Source: Anaerolineales bacterium (GTDB taxonomy: Bacteria; Chloroflexota; Anaerolineae; Epilineales; JAANWY01). Taken from it: 6,395 nt of DNA. The stretch is from contig JAANWY010000076.1 of NCBI GenBank assembly GCA_018263655.1, forward strand, positions 1 to 6,395. Reading direction: 5' to 3'. Under the pieces are notes generated by a model, which was given only the letters and a program-made list of their open reading frames with translations, had not been told where the DNA came from and searched no databases. Shown piece by piece: positions 1-6,084 of the stretch. The position numbers and the translations under genes are program-made. Position 1 is the first letter of the stretch; every line of letters begins with the position of its first letter.

Positions 1-46
1 CGCTCGTACTTGTTCGAGGTAAGGCCCCCAACAAGTTGGGGCGTCC
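1..46 (+). repeat. REP-like palindromic repeat, copy 1 (cut by window edge)
   Basis: This is the first visible copy of a ~50-bp imperfect palindrome. It lacks only the leading GGA, which would lie outside the window. It carries ACTTGTT on the left, CCCCAAC/GTTGGGG in the centre and GCGTCC at the end. Over its 46 bases it is identical to the last copy (1053-1098), including the GGTAAGG segment that the two copies at 880 and 965 lack. It is followed by a 35-bp linker (47-81) that resembles the linkers of the downstream array at about 26 of 35 positions. Confidence 0.9.
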
Positions 47-81
47 GAGTGTCGTCAAGCGAGGGTAGAGACACAGAAGGC

Positions 82-130
82 GGACGCTCGTACTTGTTCG
101 AGACACGCCCCACCGTAAGGGGAAGCATCC
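82..130 (+). repeat. REP-like palindromic repeat, copy 2 (diverged)
   Basis: This 49-bp copy begins with the same GGACGCTCGTACTTGTTCGAG as the others, but its right half has changed. The centre is CCCC-ACCGTAA-GGGG and the end is GCATCC instead of GCGTCC. The central CCCC/GGGG pairing is kept although the loop sequence differs, while the AACAAGT that could pair with ACTTGTT is gone. It lies just upstream of the transposase start at 151. Confidence 0.85.
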
Positions 131-150
131 GAGATAGGAGAGAGCTCAGC

Positions 151-762
151 ATGGATAACGAAAAGTTCAAACCATTTCATCCGCCTCACATCTATCTGGA
201 TAACCAAGCGTACTTCATCACCGCCAGCATATGGGATAACCGTCATATCCTACGCTCTACTGAAGCCCGGAAGCTCATTCGCGATGAACTACGCGAGAGG
301 ATCGTCGATCTCCAAATCAAGCTATACGCATGGGTCATCTTGACCAACCATTATCATCTCCTCTTTCACGTTCAGGAGGCAGCCCAGATGATACAGCTCC
401 TCAAAGGGCTGCACGGAAAAACCGCAATCGATCTCAACAAGTTGCAGTCACAGCCAGGCCGCAAGGTTTGGAGAAACTATTGGGATCGCTGTCCCCGTGA
501 CGAGCATGAGCTCTACACCTACTTCAACTATATCCACTTCAACTCCATCAAGCATGGACTTGTCCGTTTCCCAGACAACAACTATGATTTGATCAATGAA
601 AACATCCAGGTGCATCGCACATCGTTGCCGGATCTCCATGACGCGCTGGCAAGCTACGAGTTTTCCAGCTACTCGTTCTACCTTAAGAAATGGGGCAGGG
701 AGGGCATGAACAACATGTGGTTTGATTACCCACTTCGCGTTCACGTTGACGGCGACCTGTAG
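151..762 (+). CDS. REP-associated tyrosine transposase (RAYT / IS200-like TnpA)
   Basis: This 203-aa protein belongs to the Y1 HUH transposase superfamily. Such enzymes nick and join single-stranded DNA at hairpins and act in the cytoplasm on chromosomal DNA. The HUH metal-binding motif is H67-Y68-H69 in NHYHLLFH. The segment VWRNYWDRCPRDEHEL is typical of RAYTs. The likely catalytic tyrosine is Y127 in YIHFNSIKHGLV. The length fits the RAYT family. I chose the start at 151 because GGAG (137-140) lies 10 bases upstream and the family-like sequence begins there; upstream codons of the open frame are repeat DNA. The gene is less GC-rich than the EPS genes, which suggests separate acquisition. 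Both HUH histidines and the tyrosine are present, so it appears intact. No terminal repeats of a classic IS are seen; instead, palindromic repeats flank it on both sides, as expected for a RAYT. The family call is firm; activity is inferred. Confidence 0.9.
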   Translation: MDNEKFKPFHPPHIYLDNQAYFITASIWDNRHILRSTEARKLIRDELRERIVDLQIKLYAWVILTNHYHLLFHVQEAAQMIQLLKGLHGKTAIDLNKLQSQPGRKVWRNYWDRCPRDEHELYTYFNYIHFNSIKHGLVRFPDNNYDLINENIQVHRTSLPDLHDALASYEFSSYSFYLKKWGREGMNNMWFDYPLRVHVDGDL

Positions 763-879
763 ACGCTGAACTTGAGAGTAGACATGACATTTAGCGAGCA
801 ACCTGGGATCGCGTTGGCGCTTATCTCCAACGAGTTTGAGCGCTCCAGGAAGCTCAGTGCAGGCTAGCCATGAAGCACC

Positions 880-929
880 GGACGCTAGTACTTGTTCGAG
901 GCACCCACCCCCAGCAAGTTGGGGCGTCC
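880..929 (+). repeat. REP-like palindromic repeat, copy 3
   Basis: This 50-bp copy is the first of three downstream of the transposase. GGACGC at the left end pairs with GCGTCC at the right end. Inside, CCCC pairs with GGGG, or alternatively the left ACTTG pairs with CAAGT. It differs from copy 4 at two positions (A for C at 887, G for A at 914). Confidence 0.9.
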
Positions 930-964
930 AGCTCCTGTCAAGCGCGGGTAGAGACACAAAGGGC

Positions 965-1014
965 GGACGCTCGTACTTGTTCGAGGCACCCACCCCCAAC
1001 AAGTTGGGGCGTCC
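965..1014 (+). repeat. REP-like palindromic repeat, copy 4
   Basis: This 50-bp copy lies exactly 85 bp after copy 3. The linkers on either side (930-964 and 1015-1049) are identical 35-mers containing GGGTAGAGACACAAAGGG. A GTAG tetramer in the linker lies 13 nt 5' of the palindrome. Known RAYTs recognise a GTAG or GGAG close to the hairpin foot, so the linker may be part of the substrate; that is inference. Confidence 0.9.
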
Positions 1015-1049
1015 AGCTCCTGTCAAGCGCGGGTAGAGACACAAAGGGC

Positions 1050-1098
1050 GGACGCTCGTACTTGTTCGAGGTAAGGCCCCCAACAAGTTGGGGCGTCC
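1050..1098 (+). repeat. REP-like palindromic repeat, copy 5
   Basis: This 49-bp copy lies exactly 85 bp after copy 4 and ends the array. Its middle (GAGGTAAGGCCCCC) differs from copies 3 and 4 but matches copy 1 exactly. The linker sequence does not continue after it, so this is the right edge of the array. Confidence 0.9.
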
Positions 1099-1116
1099 GG
1101 CGTATTGTGCAACGAG

Positions 1117-1155
1117 AATTCACAATTCACAATTGACAATTCACAATTGACAATT
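1117..1155 (+). repeat. 7-bp tandem repeat (AATTCAC/AATTGAC), about 5.6 copies
   Basis: The units in order are AATTCAC, AATTCAC, AATTGAC, AATTCAC, AATTGAC and a final AATT, with a strict 7-bp period. The block ends 5 bases before the ATG at 1161. The AATTGAC-A junctions create two consensus -35 hexamers, TTGACA, at 1133-1138 and 1147-1152. I do not see a matching -10 box before the gene start. No Shine-Dalgarno sequence is visible between the repeat and the ATG. Confidence 0.9.
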
Positions 1156-1160
1156 ACCCC

Positions 1161-2288
1161 ATGCGTGTATTGATGCTATCGAAGGCCTGTTTGGTTGGCG
1201 CCTACCAGCGGAAGCTGGAAGAAATCGGCCGGCACGATGACGTAGAGCTCACCGTGGTCGTGCCGCCGGCGTGGCGCGAGGCCGGCCGCACCATCGAGCT
1301 GGAACGCCAACACACCAGCGGCTACCGGCTCGCCGTCGCACCGTTGGCCCTCAACGGCCGTTTTCACCTCCACTTCTACCTCGGGCTAGGCCGGCACATC
1401 GACGACGCACAGCCAGACATCGTTCACATCGACGAGGAGCCGTACAACCTGGCCACCCTTCAGGCTATGTGGCTGGCCCGGCGGACGCGCGCCAAGACAC
1501 TGTTCTTCACGTGGCAGAACATCGGCCGGCACTACCCGCCCCCCTTCTCGTGGATGGAACGCTACGTCCTGCGCCACGCTGGTGCCGCCATCGCCGGCAA
1601 TCGAGAAGCCGTCGAGGTCGTACGCGCGAAGGGCTATGCAGGACCTGTCGAGGTGATCCCGCAATTCGGCGTCGACCCCGAACTGTATAGCAGACAACCG
1701 CCAGGTCCGGACGGCGACAATAGCCGCCAGAAAACGTTTACTATCGGCTATGTCGGGCGATTGGTGCCGGAAAAGGGCGTTGAACTTCTGCTGAAAGCCA
1801 CCCCTCGACTGCGCAGCGCGTGGTGCTTGAGGGTACTTGGCGCCGGCCCACTGCGAGACTCGCTTCACCAGCAGGCCCTGACGCTGGGCGTCGACGAGCA
1901 CGTGCGCTTCGATGCACCGCGCCCATCGTCTCAGGTGCCGGACTATCTAAACCAGCTAGATGTCCTGGTCCTGCCATCGCGAACACAATCGAACTGGAAA
2001 GAGCAATTTGGGCGCGTGCTGATCGAGGCCATGGCCTGCGGCGTCCCGGTGATTGGCTCGACGTGCGGCGAAATCCCCAACGTCATCGGCGATGCCGGCC
2101 TGATTTTTCCCGAAGGGGATGCAGACGCGCTCCACAGCCGGCTCAGCCAACTCATGGACGACCCCGACCTGCACCAACGACTGCGTCAGGCCGGCCGCGA
2201 CCGAGTTCTGAAGCACTTCACCCAGGCCGAGATCGCCCGCCGTACCGTCGCACTCTACCGCAACCTGATGGAGAACGGTGGCGCCTGA
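1161..2288 (+). CDS. Family 4 (GT-B) glycosyltransferase, EPS assembly
   Basis: This 375-aa protein is a cytosolic retaining glycosyltransferase of the GT-B fold. It would move a sugar from a nucleotide-sugar donor to a lipid-linked or saccharide acceptor. The N-terminal acceptor domain starts with MRVLMLSKACLVGAYQRKLE, typical of these proteins, which supports the start at 1161 despite the lack of a ribosome binding site. The C-terminal donor domain begins near GYVGRLVPEKG (residues 196-206). The EX7E motif that contacts the donor is E281 to E289 in EQFGRVLIEAMACGVPVI. Length is normal for the family. The stop overlaps the next start by one base (TGATG), indicating translational coupling. 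Donor and acceptor cannot be read from the sequence. The gene is GC-rich, unlike the transposase upstream. Confidence 0.93.
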   Translation: MRVLMLSKACLVGAYQRKLEEIGRHDDVELTVVVPPAWREAGRTIELERQHTSGYRLAVAPLALNGRFHLHFYLGLGRHIDDAQPDIVHIDEEPYNLATLQAMWLARRTRAKTLFFTWQNIGRHYPPPFSWMERYVLRHAGAAIAGNREAVEVVRAKGYAGPVEVIPQFGVDPELYSRQPPGPDGDNSRQKTFTIGYVGRLVPEKGVELLLKATPRLRSAWCLRVLGAGPLRDSLHQQALTLGVDEHVRFDAPRPSSQVPDYLNQLDVLVLPSRTQSNWKEQFGRVLIEAMACGVPVIGSTCGEIPNVIGDAGLIFPEGDADALHSRLSQLMDDPDLHQRLRQAGRDRVLKHFTQAEIARRTVALYRNLMENGGA

Positions 2289-3487
2289 TGGCCACTCAGT
2301 CCGAGCCAGCCCACATCGCGCTTAACGCCCATTTGCTCTCCTTATCGGACAGCTACCGGGGCGCCGGCATCCACCGCTACATCCGCGCGCTGTTAGAACA
2401 CCTACCCCAGACCAGTCCGCACCGCTTCACAGCCTACCTCGGTGACCCGCGGGCCGGCGACGTGGGATGGACCGGCGTGAACGCTCGGCTGGCGCCATTC
2501 GCGACGGTGTCGCCGCCGGCCCGCATCCTCTGGGAGCAGCTTCTGCAACCTATGCGCCTGCTTCGTGACGATGTCGATTTAGTCCACGGGCCGGCCTACG
2601 CGCTGCCACTGGTGTGTCCAACGCAGTCCGCTGTGACAGTCCACGACCTCAGTTTTTTCCTGTACCCCGAGACGTTCAACCGGGCGAACCGCCTGTACCT
2701 GCGGGCCATCACCCGCTGGTCCGTGCGCCGGGCCGACGCTGTGATTGCCGTGTCGGAGCACACGCGGCAGGACGTGATTCGACTGCTCGGCGTGCCGGCC
2801 GACCGCGTTCACGTTGCACCGAACGGCGTCGACCCGGACTTCCGCCCATTGCCAGAACACGACGTTCAATCATTTCGAGAACGGCACAAACTGCCCCAGT
2901 CCTTCATCCTGTGCATCAGCACCATCGAGCCGCGCAAGAACCTGACCACGCTGATCCGCGCCTACGCAGCTCTTGGCAAAACCGATCATGTGCTTATAAT
3001 TGGCGGGGGGCGTGGCTGGCGGTATCAGGATGTTTTCGACACAGTGGACGAGCTAGAGCTACACGATCGGGTCCGGTTCTCGGGCTTCATCCGGCACAGA
3101 GACCTCCCACTGTGGTACAATGCTGCTGAAGTATTCGTCTTCCCATCGATTTACGAGGGCTTCGGTCTCCCCCCGCTGGAAGCCATGGCGTGTGGTACGC
3201 CCGTAATCGCTTCGAACGCATCCAGCCTGCCAGAAGTTGTGGGACGGGCCGGCGTCCAAGTCAACCCGACCGACGTGGATGCACTGGCCGAGGCCATACA
3301 CCGTGTTATTACCGACAGCGGTCTGGCAACGTCGATGGCTGAGCGCGGGCTATCGCGAGCAGGCCGTTTCTCGTGGCAGGCGAGCGCGGAGCGTACGGCG
3401 GCGGTGTATGACGCGGTCCTGGCCAGACCCGCCCCCACCCAGAGCCGGCTCGAGGAACCGGAAGGAGGCGCTGATGTCAACAGATGA
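2288..3487 (+). CDS. Family 4 (GT-B) glycosyltransferase, mannosyltransferase-like
   Basis: This 399-aa protein is a second GT-B, group 1/family 4 glycosyltransferase. The N-terminal domain carries GAGIHRYIRALLEHL (from about residue 25), the G-I-x-R-Y pattern common in mannosyltransferases of EPS and O-antigen clusters. Further on are VTVHDLSFF and VIAVSEHTRQDVI. The donor domain has STIEPRKNL (211-219) and the EX7E motif E290 to E298 in EGFGLPPLEAMACGTPVIAS. The Asp/Pro-rich tail after about residue 380 is probably linker. The start is the ATG that overlaps the previous stop by one base. The upstream part of the same open frame is only an out-of-frame read of the first glycosyltransferase. 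Its 3' end overlaps the next gene by 14 bases. Mannose as donor is a family-level guess. Confidence 0.93.
   Translation: MATQSEPAHIALNAHLLSLSDSYRGAGIHRYIRALLEHLPQTSPHRFTAYLGDPRAGDVGWTGVNARLAPFATVSPPARILWEQLLQPMRLLRDDVDLVHGPAYALPLVCPTQSAVTVHDLSFFLYPETFNRANRLYLRAITRWSVRRADAVIAVSEHTRQDVIRLLGVPADRVHVAPNGVDPDFRPLPEHDVQSFRERHKLPQSFILCISTIEPRKNLTTLIRAYAALGKTDHVLIIGGGRGWRYQDVFDTVDELELHDRVRFSGFIRHRDLPLWYNAAEVFVFPSIYEGFGLPPLEAMACGTPVIASNASSLPEVVGRAGVQVNPTDVDALAEAIHRVITDSGLATSMAERGLSRAGRFSWQASAERTAAVYDAVLARPAPTQSRLEEPEGGADVNR
3464..3468 (+). promoter_or_regulatory. Ribosome binding site fixing the start of the sugar transferase
   Basis: GGAGG lies 5 bases before the ATG at 3474, inside the end of the preceding gene. 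It selects 3474 over upstream codons in the same open frame and suits translational coupling between the two genes. Confidence 0.85.
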
Positions 3488-4901
3488 TGGGCCGACGGTC
3501 AGCCTGGTGATGGCATTGGTCGACATCGTTTTGATCAACCTTGCTTTCGCACTGGCCTACTGGATGCGCTACCGAGCCGAGTGGCCGGCGGCGCTGAACC
3601 CACAGCACTATCAGTCCTACCGGGTCTGGTTCCCCATTGGCTTGACACTGACAGGCATTCTGTTGTTGGCTTATCAGTTCGAAGGCGTTTACCGGCCGCG
3701 GCGCGGCGCCTCCTGGCTCGACGAGGTGTATCAGTTATTCACCGGCACCCTCATCGGCATCGCCGTACTCACCGTGCTGACGTTCAACGTGCGCCCTCAG
3801 TTCTACTCGCGCCTCATGTTGGGCTACGCCGGCGTCCTCATCGTCGTCTTGCTCAGCGCAAGCCGCCTGATCTCGGGCACGATTCAGGCCAGGCTCTACC
3901 GCCAAGGCGTGAGCGTCGACCGCGTGCTAGTCGTCGGATGCGGCGACGTAGGCCGATCGGTCATGGGCAGCATCATGGCCCGCCCGGAGCTGGGGTACAA
4001 GGTCGCCGGCTTCCTGGATGACGACGCGCAGCGCCGGCACCAGAACCTGGGGCGGTTTCGGGCGCTGGGTCCGAGCGATGCGCTGCCGGCCGTGCTGCAC
4101 AGCCAAGAAATCGACGAAGTGATCGTAGCGCTCCCCTGGCGCTCTATCGAGAAGATCATGGACATCATGGCGCACTGCGAACGGCTGGGCGTCCGCGCCC
4201 GCATCGTGCCAGACCTCTTCCAACTACGCCTGAATAGGGTCGATGTCGACGACATCAGCGGGATCCCGTTGATCGGCGTACAGGATGTATCGATTCGCGG
4301 TTGGAATCGGGCCATCAAGCGCGGTGCCGACACCGTTCTGGCGGCCCTGGGCCTGGTTGTTACATCGCCGCTGATGGCTTTGGTTACGCTTCTGATCAAG
4401 TGGGATTCCCCTGGACCGGTGCTATTTCCGCAGGTCCGGGTGGGTCGGGCCGGCCGGCCGTTTACCCTGTACAAGTTTCGATCCATGATCACCGGCGCTG
4501 AAGAGGAAAAGGAGCAACTGAGAGATCGCAATGAGCAATTGGGGCCACTGTTCAAGATGCGGGACGACCCGCGCCGGACGCGGGTGGGGGGATGGCTGCG
4601 CCGGCTCAGCATAGACGAGCTGCCACAGTTGTGGAACGTTCTGCGAGGTGACATGAGCCTCGTCGGCCCCCGTCCGCCGGTGCCATCCGAAGTGGAACAG
4701 TACGAGCCGTGGCATCGGAAGCGACTGCGCGTCGATCCGGGGATCACTGGACTGTGGCAGGTCAGTGGCCGAAGCGAGCTCACCTTCGATGAGATGGTAA
4801 TGCTGGACCTGTTCTACGCCGAGAATTGGTCGTTGTGGCTCGACTTCAAGATCATGCTGCGCACCATTCCCACCGTCGTCATGGGTACAGGCGCCTACTA
4901 G
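3474..4901 (+). CDS. Exopolysaccharide polyprenyl glycosylphosphotransferase (WbaP/WcaJ type)
   Basis: This 475-aa inner-membrane enzyme would start EPS repeat-unit synthesis by moving a sugar-1-phosphate from a UDP-sugar to undecaprenyl phosphate. Four N-terminal membrane helices lie at about residues 9-33, 51-69, 86-104 and 113-130. A Rossmann-like CoA_binding_3 domain follows, with G155-C-G157-D-V-G160. A fifth hydrophobic segment (about 284-310) contains S298-P299, the helix-breaking pair typical of the re-entrant helix in this family. The catalytic bacterial sugar transferase domain has LYKFRSM (332-338), the essential Asp-Glu pair D381-E382 in SIDELPQLWNVL, GDMSLVGPRPP (392-402) and PGITGLWQVSGR (422-433), and ends GTGAY as many homologues do. 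The domain order and length are those of a full-length enzyme. The sugar (glucose, galactose or other) cannot be told. It lies last in a three-gene overlapping operon, with no clear terminator after it. Confidence 0.95.
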   Translation: MSTDDGPTVSLVMALVDIVLINLAFALAYWMRYRAEWPAALNPQHYQSYRVWFPIGLTLTGILLLAYQFEGVYRPRRGASWLDEVYQLFTGTLIGIAVLTVLTFNVRPQFYSRLMLGYAGVLIVVLLSASRLISGTIQARLYRQGVSVDRVLVVGCGDVGRSVMGSIMARPELGYKVAGFLDDDAQRRHQNLGRFRALGPSDALPAVLHSQEIDEVIVALPWRSIEKIMDIMAHCERLGVRARIVPDLFQLRLNRVDVDDISGIPLIGVQDVSIRGWNRAIKRGADTVLAALGLVVTSPLMALVTLLIKWDSPGPVLFPQVRVGRAGRPFTLYKFRSMITGAEEEKEQLRDRNEQLGPLFKMRDDPRRTRVGGWLRRLSIDELPQLWNVLRGDMSLVGPRPPVPSEVEQYEPWHRKRLRVDPGITGLWQVSGRSELTFDEMVMLDLFYAENWSLWLDFKIMLRTIPTVVMGTGAY

Positions 4902-4951
4902 GGCAGCAATTCCAGATTTTCCGCGAAGCCGCATGCTGGCCTCTGGTGGAT

Positions 4952-4980
4952 TTGATGATTTGTCAAGGGTTGAATATAAT
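4952..4980 (+). promoter_or_regulatory. Sigma70-like promoter for the zinc-ribbon gene
   Basis: TTGATG (4952-4957) is followed after 17 bases by a consensus TATAAT (4975-4980). Transcription would start near 4987, leaving a leader of about 108 bases before the ATG at 5095. It lies in the 193-bp gap after the EPS operon, so the next gene need not depend on operon read-through. Confidence 0.6.
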
Positions 4981-5094
4981 ATTGAGTCGTATTCCAGCTC
5001 GTGGGACGAGTTCTTATCTACAGGGGTAACGACTCAGGCATTGCGTGCCTGGTCACCACTCTCAAACTACTTGATCGGGAGGTATCGAGGAAGT

Positions 5095-5361
5095 ATGCCA
5101 CTTTACGCGTATGAGTGTGAAGCGTGTCAACATCAGTTTGAAGCACAGCAGTCATTCTCGGACGATGCTATTGAAGTGTGTCCCTGTTGCGGCGAGCCGT
5201 CTGCCCGCCGGCTGATTACGTCTGTAGGCATTATCTTCAAGGGGCCCGGTTTCTACGTAACGGACAGCCGCAAAGCACTAACCAACGGTAGAGATGGCGA
5301 TAGCAAAGCGTCTACCAAATCTGAGAAGACCGAAAGCAAGACTACTAAGGCTGAGAAATAG
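5095..5361 (+). CDS. FmdB-family zinc-ribbon protein
   Basis: This 88-aa protein begins MPLYAYECEAC, the hallmark of the FmdB/CxxC zinc-ribbon family. Two knuckles are complete: C8-x2-C11 and C29-x2-C32 (CPCCG), which should bind one zinc. The conserved FKGPGFYVTD stretch follows at 48-57. The tail from about residue 65 is charged and low-complexity (Ser, Thr, Lys, Glu) and probably disordered, as in other members. The start at 5095 is supported by GAGG (5087-5090) or GGGAGG (5077-5082) and by the family N-terminus. The open frame extends upstream to 4933, but that part resembles no protein and spans the promoter. FmdB proteins are often called regulatory, but their molecular role is poorly established, so I assign none. 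Confidence 0.9.
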   Translation: MPLYAYECEACQHQFEAQQSFSDDAIEVCPCCGEPSARRLITSVGIIFKGPGFYVTDSRKALTNGRDGDSKASTKSEKTESKTTKAEK

Positions 5362-5376
5362 CAATTCATAGCTGAA

Positions 5377-5549
5377 TAGAGGCGAGGCAAGCCGGACAGG
5401 AATTCTAAATTTGACCCTTGCGAAGGTTTGCCAATCGCATTCGGGTTGAAAGGCCCCCTCGCCAGTCGAGAATCGGCCTCTTGCCAAGGTTGCTCCTAAC
5501 CTTCGCAAGGGTAGCTGAACGCTTACCTCTCCGACTTGCCTCGCCCCTA
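5377..5549. repeat. Nested inverted-repeat element, MITE-like, non-coding
   Basis: The outer arms 5377-5399 and 5527-5549 pair at 20 of 23 positions (core GGCGAGGCAAG / CTTGCCTCGCC). Equal 14-base spacers that do not pair separate them from perfect 15-bp inner arms, 5414-5428 (ACCCTTGCGAAGGTT) and 5498-5512. The centre holds a smaller hairpin, AGGCC (5451-5455) with GGCCT (5475-5479) enclosing CTCG/CGAG. TTGCCAA occurs twice (5428-5434 and 5481-5487). No convincing gene is present, and no target-site duplication is obvious. It fills most of the gap 5362-5577. It could be a miniature transposable element or an intergenic palindromic repeat family. Confidence 0.75.
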
Positions 5550-5577
5550 CCCTTCGAGAAGACTCGACTCATACGAA

Positions 5578-5607
5578 AAGGCTCTTGCTGCGTGCAGCAA
5601 GAGCCTT
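5578..5607 (-). terminator. Intrinsic terminator of the minus-strand gene, possibly bidirectional
   Basis: This is a perfect 14-bp inverted repeat, AAGGCTCTTGCTGC / GCAGCAAGAGCCTT, around GT. On the minus strand it is followed by CCTTTTCG, a short U-run, 26 bases after the stop of the 5633-5932 gene. On the plus strand only TTCATT follows, so stopping in that direction is less certain. Confidence 0.75.
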
Positions 5608-5632
5608 CATTGCCCTACCGGGCGATGGGCAG

Positions 5633-5932
5633 CTACAATTGAAAGGAACCAGTCGCCCCTACAATTTTCTGATCGTAGTTCGCCACATAACCCATCAGAT
5701 CGTCGCGGAGCTCCTCCCACTCAGAGCTCCGCAACGCCTCCCTGAGCGTCTCGCGATCTTCCGCCAAGACGCCGACTAACATCTGCGGTCCATCACCGTA
5801 GACAGTATACCACGCATCTACCGGCTGCAACCCCATCTCCATCAAACCCGGCACAAACGTCTTGATCGCCCAATCGAAATACGCTGGTTCGCGTCCGGGC
5901 CGGATGTCCCATGTCATGATCAGTTTCAACAT
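5633..5932 (-). CDS. Small conserved-type protein, likely dimeric alpha/beta-barrel fold
   Basis: This 99-aa protein has no signal peptide or membrane segment. The pattern reads strand (LKLIMTWDI, 2-10), helix (about 15-34), strand (QPVDAWYTVYG), strand (PQMLVGVLAED), helix (about 60-80) and final strand (about 85-92). That is the beta-alpha-beta-beta-alpha-beta layout of ferredoxin-like small proteins that pair into barrels, such as the NIPSNAP, EthD and ABM groups. I cannot place it in one family and assign no reaction. The start is firm: AGGAG (plus-strand 5939-5943) lies 6 bases before ATG, a good promoter lies upstream, and a terminator hairpin follows. It is a single-gene unit running against its neighbours. 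Confidence 0.82.
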   Translation of the reverse strand: MLKLIMTWDIRPGREPAYFDWAIKTFVPGLMEMGLQPVDAWYTVYGDGPQMLVGVLAEDRETLREALRSSEWEELRDDLMGYVANYDQKIVGATGSFQL

Positions 5933-5962
5933 AAGCTTCTCCTAGTCACCTACACAGAGAGT

Positions 5963-5991
5963 ATCATACCAGATTCGCTCGATTATTTCAA
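5963..5991 (-). promoter_or_regulatory. Sigma70-like promoter of the small minus-strand gene
   Basis: Read on the minus strand, TTGAAA (5986-5991) is followed after 17 bases by TATGAT (5963-5968), preceded by TGG, an extended -10 form. Transcription would start near 5956, giving a leader of about 24 bases that contains the AGGAG. Confidence 0.75.
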
Positions 5992-6049
5992 ATTCGCAAC
6001 TGCCAGGAATTCGCACCTACACACCTTACCCTAAAGCGTCTGCGGTTTT

Positions 6050-6078
6050 TTGACAAACGCTTACCGCTATGGTAGTAT
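6050..6078 (+). promoter_or_regulatory. Strong sigma70-like promoter of the structured RNA
   Basis: A perfect TTGACA (6050-6055), a 17-base spacer and TAGTAT (6073-6078) preceded by TGG give an extended -10 promoter. Transcription would start near 6085. Its -35 box lies 58 bp from the -35 box of the divergent minus-strand promoter. Confidence 0.75.
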
Positions 6079-6084
6079 TAAGCT

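Larger units (their letters stand above)
880..1098 (+). repeat. Tandem array of three palindrome+linker units, 85-bp period
   Basis: Units start at 880, 965 and 1050, an exact 85-bp spacing made of a 49-50 bp palindrome and an identical 35-bp linker. Several short reading frames run through the array on both strands, but they follow from the repeat itself and lack ribosome binding sites, so I call no gene here. All copies point the same way as the transposase. Confidence 0.9.

Noticed and set aside
10..150. Extended N-terminus for the transposase from position 10
   Set aside because: These codons translate palindromic repeat DNA. The family-like sequence and a ribosome binding site point to the ATG at 151.
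880..1098. CRISPR-like array (50-bp repeats, 35-bp spacers)
   Set aside because: The two complete spacers are identical to each other, and the linker near copy 1 is a relative of them. CRISPR spacers are unique. No cas gene is present.
836..1136. Short reading frames in the repeat array, both strands
   Set aside because: They arise because the 85-bp unit happens to lack stops in some frames. The peptides are repeats of the DNA unit, without ribosome binding sites.
1133..1175. Complete promoter using TTGACA of the heptamer repeat
   Set aside because: At 17 bp from either TTGACA there is no acceptable -10 box before the gene, so only the -35 resemblance is reported.
3896..4783. Long minus-strand frame (295 aa) inside the glycosylphosphotransferase gene
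   Set aside because: It is antisense to a clearly recognised enzyme. Its Ser/Arg/Pro/Thr-rich composition is what GC-rich coding DNA gives in reverse, and no family motif is visible.
4933..5094. Extended N-terminus for the zinc-ribbon protein
   Set aside because: FmdB proteins start directly with MPxYxYxC. The extra stretch overlaps the promoter and has no family resemblance.
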